Source of the DNA: Prevotellaceae bacterium
Lineage (GTDB): Bacteria > Bacteroidota > Bacteroidia > Bacteroidales > UBA932
Assembly (NCBI GenBank): GCA_031287815.1
Contig: JAITSM010000092.1
Span: 1-17,342, forward strand
Direction: 5' to 3'
DNA: 17,342 nucleotides
Shown here: positions 14,119 to 17,342 of the stretch, piece after piece
How the letters are laid out: every line of letters begins with the position of its first letter
How positions within the stretch are numbered: the stretch's first letter is position 1
The notes under the pieces: generated by a model
Told to the model about the DNA's origin: nothing
Database searches by the model: none
What the model saw: the letters and a program-made list of their open reading frames with translations, nothing else
Program-made: the position numbers and the translations under genes

Positions 14119-15309
14119 TTATTCCTGTGTCTTTACAAAACCCAATTCAACTTCAATTTCTTTGAAATAACCCCTCGGTTGCGCGTTCAGGCGGATAACC
14201 GTCTTGCCTGTTCCGATAGTGTCCTGTTCAGGGTCTACATAGCACCGGAACGAACTTAATTCCCCTGAAGAGGCCATGATGGTATTCACCGCATCTTCCA
14301 CGTCGCCCTGCAATGCCTTTAAGGCAGCCGGCCCGATTTTCCCTTTCAAACTCAATTCAAAATCATCGTTCACACTGTCAAGATACACATCGTAAGCGAT
14401 ACGTTGCACCTTGTCTATTACGCGCCCATTCGCCAGGGAGTGATAATCGTCCGTGTTGCCGGTGGCGGTCTGATCGTCGTTGTAATAATACCCCGCACGA
14501 CCTACCCGTGTAATCGGGAATACGTACCCCTTATCGTGTAATACGTCCTTTGTGTTGAATATGTCCTCCGCACGTGTAACGCCGTCGGTCAGGTAAGCCT
14601 CTTCGACGCCAAGTGCGCCGTTGCGCACACGGCCAATGTTGCGCTGTACCGGTAATGAGGCAATGAGGCCAAGCAGGAAGCCAACCATCCCTTCCTTGCT
14701 GTTCTTACGTCCGTGCAGTGAAATTAATACCCCGTTGTTGGCGATTTGTTTCAAATCCAACAGCGCCGACGCCTCGCCCGTGAAGGCGCGACCCGGTAAT
14801 ACGACCCGTGTCGGTATATAGCGATTTAACGCGTAATTTGTACGCAATTCCTGCGCCTTGTTAGCAGCTGCATAAATGTCATGGTCGATGCCGTTGGTGG
14901 TTGTCGGCTCGTAAGCTGCGGGGCGGTTTGTCGCCACGCCCCATACACGGATGCGCCCCTGCGAATCGGCCAGCAGTTTTGCGGCCAGCAGGTTTTGCGC
15001 GTCGCAAATATCCGCCACGCTGGTGGTATTGACAACAAGCATCACCCACAACTCGCCCTTACCGGATGTTTTGCCGAAAAAGTCGCGAATTTCGCCATAA
15101 GCGATCACGCCGTTTGCCTGATCATACGCAGCGGTCAAACCAACAGTCTCGGCATCCGAGAGCGAATAAAGCGCTTTTGAAACACCCAGCGCCAGGCCTT
15201 CCGGCGCTTCCGGAACCTGAATAACCAAACCGCAAACGCCGTCCGCCGTCGGATTGGTTCCGCCAAGCTGGCCGTTTAAATACTTAAATGTTACACCTGG
15301 AACACCCAT
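14119..15309 (-). CDS. Tail sheath protein (DUF2586-like)
   Basis: 396 residues. The start MGVPGVTFKYLNGQLGG, the central stretch with NTKDVLHDKGYVFP, and the segment GRAGYYYNDDQTATGNTDDY followed by a helix and a C-terminal beta region match the contractile-sheath fold of the DUF2586 group found in Bacteroidetes phages. Sheath subunits stack around the tube and contract to drive it through the outer membrane. The gene is directly followed, 12 nt later, by the tube gene, the usual sheath-tube order in Mu- and P2-like phages. The family name is recalled from sequence style rather than from a search, but the size and the pairing with the tube make the role secure. Confidence 0.85.
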   Translation of the reverse strand: MGVPGVTFKYLNGQLGGTNPTADGVCGLVIQVPEAPEGLALGVSKALYSLSDAETVGLTAAYDQANGVIAYGEIRDFFGKTSGKGELWVMLVVNTTSVADICDAQNLLAAKLLADSQGRIRVWGVATNRPAAYEPTTTNGIDHDIYAAANKAQELRTNYALNRYIPTRVVLPGRAFTGEASALLDLKQIANNGVLISLHGRKNSKEGMVGFLLGLIASLPVQRNIGRVRNGALGVEEAYLTDGVTRAEDIFNTKDVLHDKGYVFPITRVGRAGYYYNDDQTATGNTDDYHSLANGRVIDKVQRIAYDVYLDSVNDDFELSLKGKIGPAALKALQGDVEDAVNTIMASSGELSSFRCYVDPEQDTIGTGKTVIRLNAQPRGYFKEIEVELGFVKTQE

Positions 15310-15334
15310 TATTGTAATTTGATAATGTGATTAA

Positions 15335-15688
15335 TTATAACTGCGACTGAATCTCATACAGTGCGGCAATAAGAGTCGCCTTCTTATTATCCGGCGTAAC
15401 TACGCCCAGCGCTTTGGCCAGGGCAAGCAGCTCCGGTTGCTCAAACGTTTTAGCGTCCTCCGTGAAGTCCATCGTGCGCAACTTTTCTTCCGCCTGTGCT
15501 TTGATAATCTCCGGGCATTCCTCCGTGTTTTCCTCCCTTCCACGCACATGCGTGATTACTTTGCCATCTTTGAACCGCTGCGCGTGTGTTTTGGCTTTTT
15601 CTTTTTCCAGGAACACCTGCCCGTCGGATGTCTCATACAGTTGATCCGCCTCCGGGTAACTGTTAAAATAACTTTTGATTTTTCCCAT
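15335..15688 (-). CDS. Small head-region protein of unknown function
   Basis: 117 residues from the ATG at 15688. A longer frame reaching 15742 runs into the tRNA and is rejected. I do not recognise a named family. The sequence is charged and probably soluble, with no membrane segment. The C-terminal 35 residues (around PELLALAKALGVVTPDNKKATLIAAL) have the helix-turn-helix spacing of SAP/HeH/LEM-type small domains often found at the ends of phage head and neck proteins; this is a resemblance only. It is the single gene between capsid and sheath, where other contractile phages keep several connector genes, so a neck or head-decoration role is a reasonable inference from position. Confidence 0.7.
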   Translation of the reverse strand: MGKIKSYFNSYPEADQLYETSDGQVFLEKEKAKTHAQRFKDGKVITHVRGREENTEECPEIIKAQAEEKLRTMDFTEDAKTFEQPELLALAKALGVVTPDNKKATLIAALYEIQSQL

Positions 15689-15709
15689 GTTATTAAATTT
15701 TATTTTTAG

Positions 15710-15783
15710 TTGCGGGGGCGGGACTCGAACCCGCGACCTCAAGGCAATGACCCTTGTGCGCTAACCAGCTGCGCCACCCCACT
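15710..15783 (-). tRNA. tRNA with anticodon CAU (Met or Ile2 type)
   Basis: A 74-nt cloverleaf can be drawn by eye. The acceptor is AGTGGGG against CCCCGCA, with an A1-A72 mismatch and one G-U pair. The D stem is GCGC/GCGC with G18-G19 present. The anticodon stem is CAAGG/CCTTG with loop GTCATTG. The variable region is AGGTC and the T arm is GCGGG-TTCGAGT-CCCGC. The discriminator is A and no CCA is encoded. U33 precedes CAU, but G32, U37 and G38 are unusual. The D-stem C11-G24 pair and the A-U pair in the anticodon stem argue against an initiator tRNA despite the 1-72 mismatch. It sits between the capsid stop (7 nt away) and the next start (21 nt away), so it must be cut from the late mRNA. 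Confidence 0.85.
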
Positions 15784-15790
15784 TATTTTT

Positions 15791-16903
15791 TTACGCTTGG
15801 CCGTCGCCACCCTGCCCGGCGTTTTCTATCACCTCAGGGCCTTGTACCAACACGGCTACGCCCTTATTGTCCGCCCTGCGACGGCGCCCGCCAAAACGTA
15901 CCAGGAATGAATAAATATCACCAAAGTAAAGAGGATTGCCCTCGTCCTGGAACATCTTAATTTCACCCAGCGCCCGCTCCAGTGAGTTCTTTTCCCAAAA
16001 CATTGCGCCTTCATTGTCGGTAGCTGCGCCCAATGCGCCTTGCGCCCTCAGTACACCATCCACATCGTAGCGCAATACCGTTCCGCGTTCCATAATGTTC
16101 CATCCGTATGCCTTGTACACTACGCCCTGCCGGCGTTCCTGTTCGGTCAAGTTCTGCGCGTAGGTCGCCGTTACCACGTCATCAGCCGGGAACATTTGCG
16201 CCAGCATGCTCGAAGGTATCAGCGCGTACATGTTTCCTTCGCTCCATTTGCGTTGTTTCACAAGCAATGTGCGCATCGTTTGCAAATCTGAGCGTGTAGC
16301 GCTTGCGCGGTTGCCCGTCGCCAGTTCAGCAGAAGCAAGTACAGCCTTCTTGCCGGTCGTTTTCACAACCGCAGCCGCCGGCAAGCCATCTGCCCATACG
16401 TATAACGCCTCTTCCGCTACCACATCTGATAACGCCTTTTTATCCTCACCTGTCACACTATCGCGCTTATCGTAGCTCAGTTCTACCGTATCCGCATTAG
16501 GTATTAATCGCGGATCGGTCGTAAATTCGTCAAGCGCATAAGTTACGGTGCTGTCTGTCCTCTTTGTAACAGATGCGGGCAAATTCGCACGATTTTTAAC
16601 CACCCCCGAAGGGTTTCCTGATTGTGGAATATATACCACCTTACCCATTAACACATATTGGTCGCCGTTATATACGCAGTTAAGGAATGGCGCATCCTGG
16701 AAGAGCTGCCCCTCAATATCCTTTTCCCAAATTTCGACCTGCACGCCCGCTCCCAATGCGCCCGCGGGAATTGAAGGAATAAAGGCGCCCAGAAACGACA
16801 CGGCAGCCGGAATGAGCGGGGTACACCCGATCGCGGGGCCTACCGTAACCCCGACCAACAGCGCCACAAGGAGCGCGAATATAATTCTAAATTTTGTTTT
16901 CAT
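15791..16903 (-). CDS. Major capsid protein (probable)
   Basis: 370 residues from the ATG at 16903. A longer frame back to 16975 exists, but it would overlap the preceding gene and adds a basic tail of low complexity, so I chose 16903. The body has features of an HK97-type phage capsid: a strand-rich centre, an AEEALYVWADG segment, a region near SSMLAQMFPADDVV, and a C-terminal basic patch RFGGRRRR. Position after the protease/scaffold gene and before the sheath gene supports the capsid call. The N-terminus is odd: basic residues, then a hydrophobic stretch FALLVALLVGVTVG and a cysteine (AIGC at residue 27), which looks like a signal or lipoprotein leader. The stop lies 7 nt before the tRNA. 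No single motif proves the family. Confidence 0.7.
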   Translation of the reverse strand: MKTKFRIIFALLVALLVGVTVGPAIGCTPLIPAAVSFLGAFIPSIPAGALGAGVQVEIWEKDIEGQLFQDAPFLNCVYNGDQYVLMGKVVYIPQSGNPSGVVKNRANLPASVTKRTDSTVTYALDEFTTDPRLIPNADTVELSYDKRDSVTGEDKKALSDVVAEEALYVWADGLPAAAVVKTTGKKAVLASAELATGNRASATRSDLQTMRTLLVKQRKWSEGNMYALIPSSMLAQMFPADDVVTATYAQNLTEQERRQGVVYKAYGWNIMERGTVLRYDVDGVLRAQGALGAATDNEGAMFWEKNSLERALGEIKMFQDEGNPLYFGDIYSFLVRFGGRRRRADNKGVAVLVQGPEVIENAGQGGDGQA

Positions 16904-16919
16904 TAAAAAAGTTTTTTGC

Positions 16920-17342
16920 TTAATTCTTGTACTCTTTTCCGAAGGCCTGTTTGAACTTCGCTTTGAAGGTTTCAAAGTCCTTTTCCTTCAACTCGGCCAG
17001 CCGGCCTTGCTTGTCAAGGTCGTGCCATGACAGTTTCGCCAACTCCGAAACATCGCTTCCGGCACCGCCTTCTGCCTGTGTAAAGGCCTTCAAATTCGCA
17101 GCCGGCTTGCGGTCTGAGAGGACGGTTTTAATATCCTCGGCAGACATTTTCAAAAACACTGCCTTTTCTTTTTCCGTAATGCGCTTATCGGTCACCGCCG
17201 CGCTAAGTAAGGTTTCTTTTTCTGCGTTTTCGATTTTTTCCGAAAGCGCTTTCTTTTCGGCCTCCAGCTTTGTAATCTGTTCCGCCTGCTTTGCGTTTTT
17301 TTCCTTCAGTTCCAAAGCGGTTTTTACCACTTCGGCTTCCGT
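16920..17342 (-). CDS. Prohead protease/scaffold protein, C-terminal part (partial)
   Basis: The reading frame is open to the window edge, so the N-terminus is missing; the GTG near 17330 is unlikely to be the real start. About 140 residues are visible. The first 45 or so form a charged, heptad-like coiled coil rich in Glu, Lys and Ala. A segment with LSAAVTDKRITEKEKAVF follows, then a Lys-rich tail ending FKQAFGKEYKN. This resembles the C-terminal scaffold portion of Mu-like gpI protease/gpZ scaffold proteins, which act inside the procapsid and are processed during maturation. Its place directly before the capsid gene fits that role. The protease domain itself is not in the window, so the call comes from the tail and the context. 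A stand-alone scaffold protein is equally possible. Confidence 0.6.
   Translation of the reverse strand, partial: TEAEVVKTALELKEKNAKQAEQITKLEAEKKALSEKIENAEKETLLSAAVTDKRITEKEKAVFLKMSAEDIKTVLSDRKPAANLKAFTQAEGGAGSDVSELAKLSWHDLDKQGRLAELKEKDFETFKAKFKQAFGKEYKN

Noticed and set aside
1..17342. CRISPR array, insertion sequence or integrase
   Set aside because: No regularly spaced repeats, transposase or recombinase motifs were seen; the only long repeat pair is the DGR TR/VR.

Overview
This window is the late (structural) region of a contractile-tailed, Mu-like phage or prophage of a Bacteroidetes host, ending in a complete diversity-generating retroelement (DGR). Every supported gene is on the minus strand, so the operon reads from position 17342 down to about 238. 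The host assignment rests on a Bacteroidetes-type promoter (TTTG, 19 nt, TAnnTTTG) ahead of the DGR template, on start codons without clear Shine-Dalgarno sequences, and on protein types familiar from Bacteroides-group phages (DUF2586 sheath, DUF6046-like tail protein, lipoprotein-type spanin). DGR-bearing transposable phages of Bacteroides (the Hankyphage type) have been described. This window looks like that group or a relative, but I cannot test identity, and no integrase, transposase or phage end lies inside it.

Layout in transcription order. Head: the C-terminal part of a protease/scaffold protein (cut by the window edge), a capsid protein with an unusual hydrophobic N-terminus, a tRNA with anticodon CAU wedged into the operon, and a small unknown protein. 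Tail shaft: contractile sheath, tube, a tail-assembly chaperone pair joined by a likely -1 frameshift on a run of nine A, and the tape measure protein. Baseplate: DUF6046-like protein, gpD-like hub, gpV-like spike and gp25/W-like wedge. Lysis: M15 peptidase, a small membrane protein and a one-gene spanin, inserted inside the baseplate cluster. The baseplate then resumes with a LysM-like protein, gpJ-like wedge and a gpI-like protein. Host contact: a tail-collar fibre, an adaptor-like fibre with a coiled coil and an Ig-like end, and a 491-residue C-terminally variable protein that is the DGR target.

The DGR holds the target gene with its variable repeat (VR, 2386-2510), a 37-nt hairpin just past the VR that contains the target's stop codon, a promoter, the template repeat (TR, 2115-2239), a reverse transcriptase fused to an extra C-terminal domain, and a small unknown gene. 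TR and VR align without gaps over 125 bp and differ at 10 positions, all of them adenines in the TR coding strand. Four of the ten changes are silent. That is the signature of adenine mutagenesis during cDNA synthesis. The system should rewrite the tip of the receptor-binding protein at the end of the tail.

The operon ends at a strong two-sided hairpin terminator (113-167) nested in a longer inverted repeat. The 237 bases left of the last gene hold this terminator, a possible small plus-strand promoter and a short perfect palindrome, and no credible gene.
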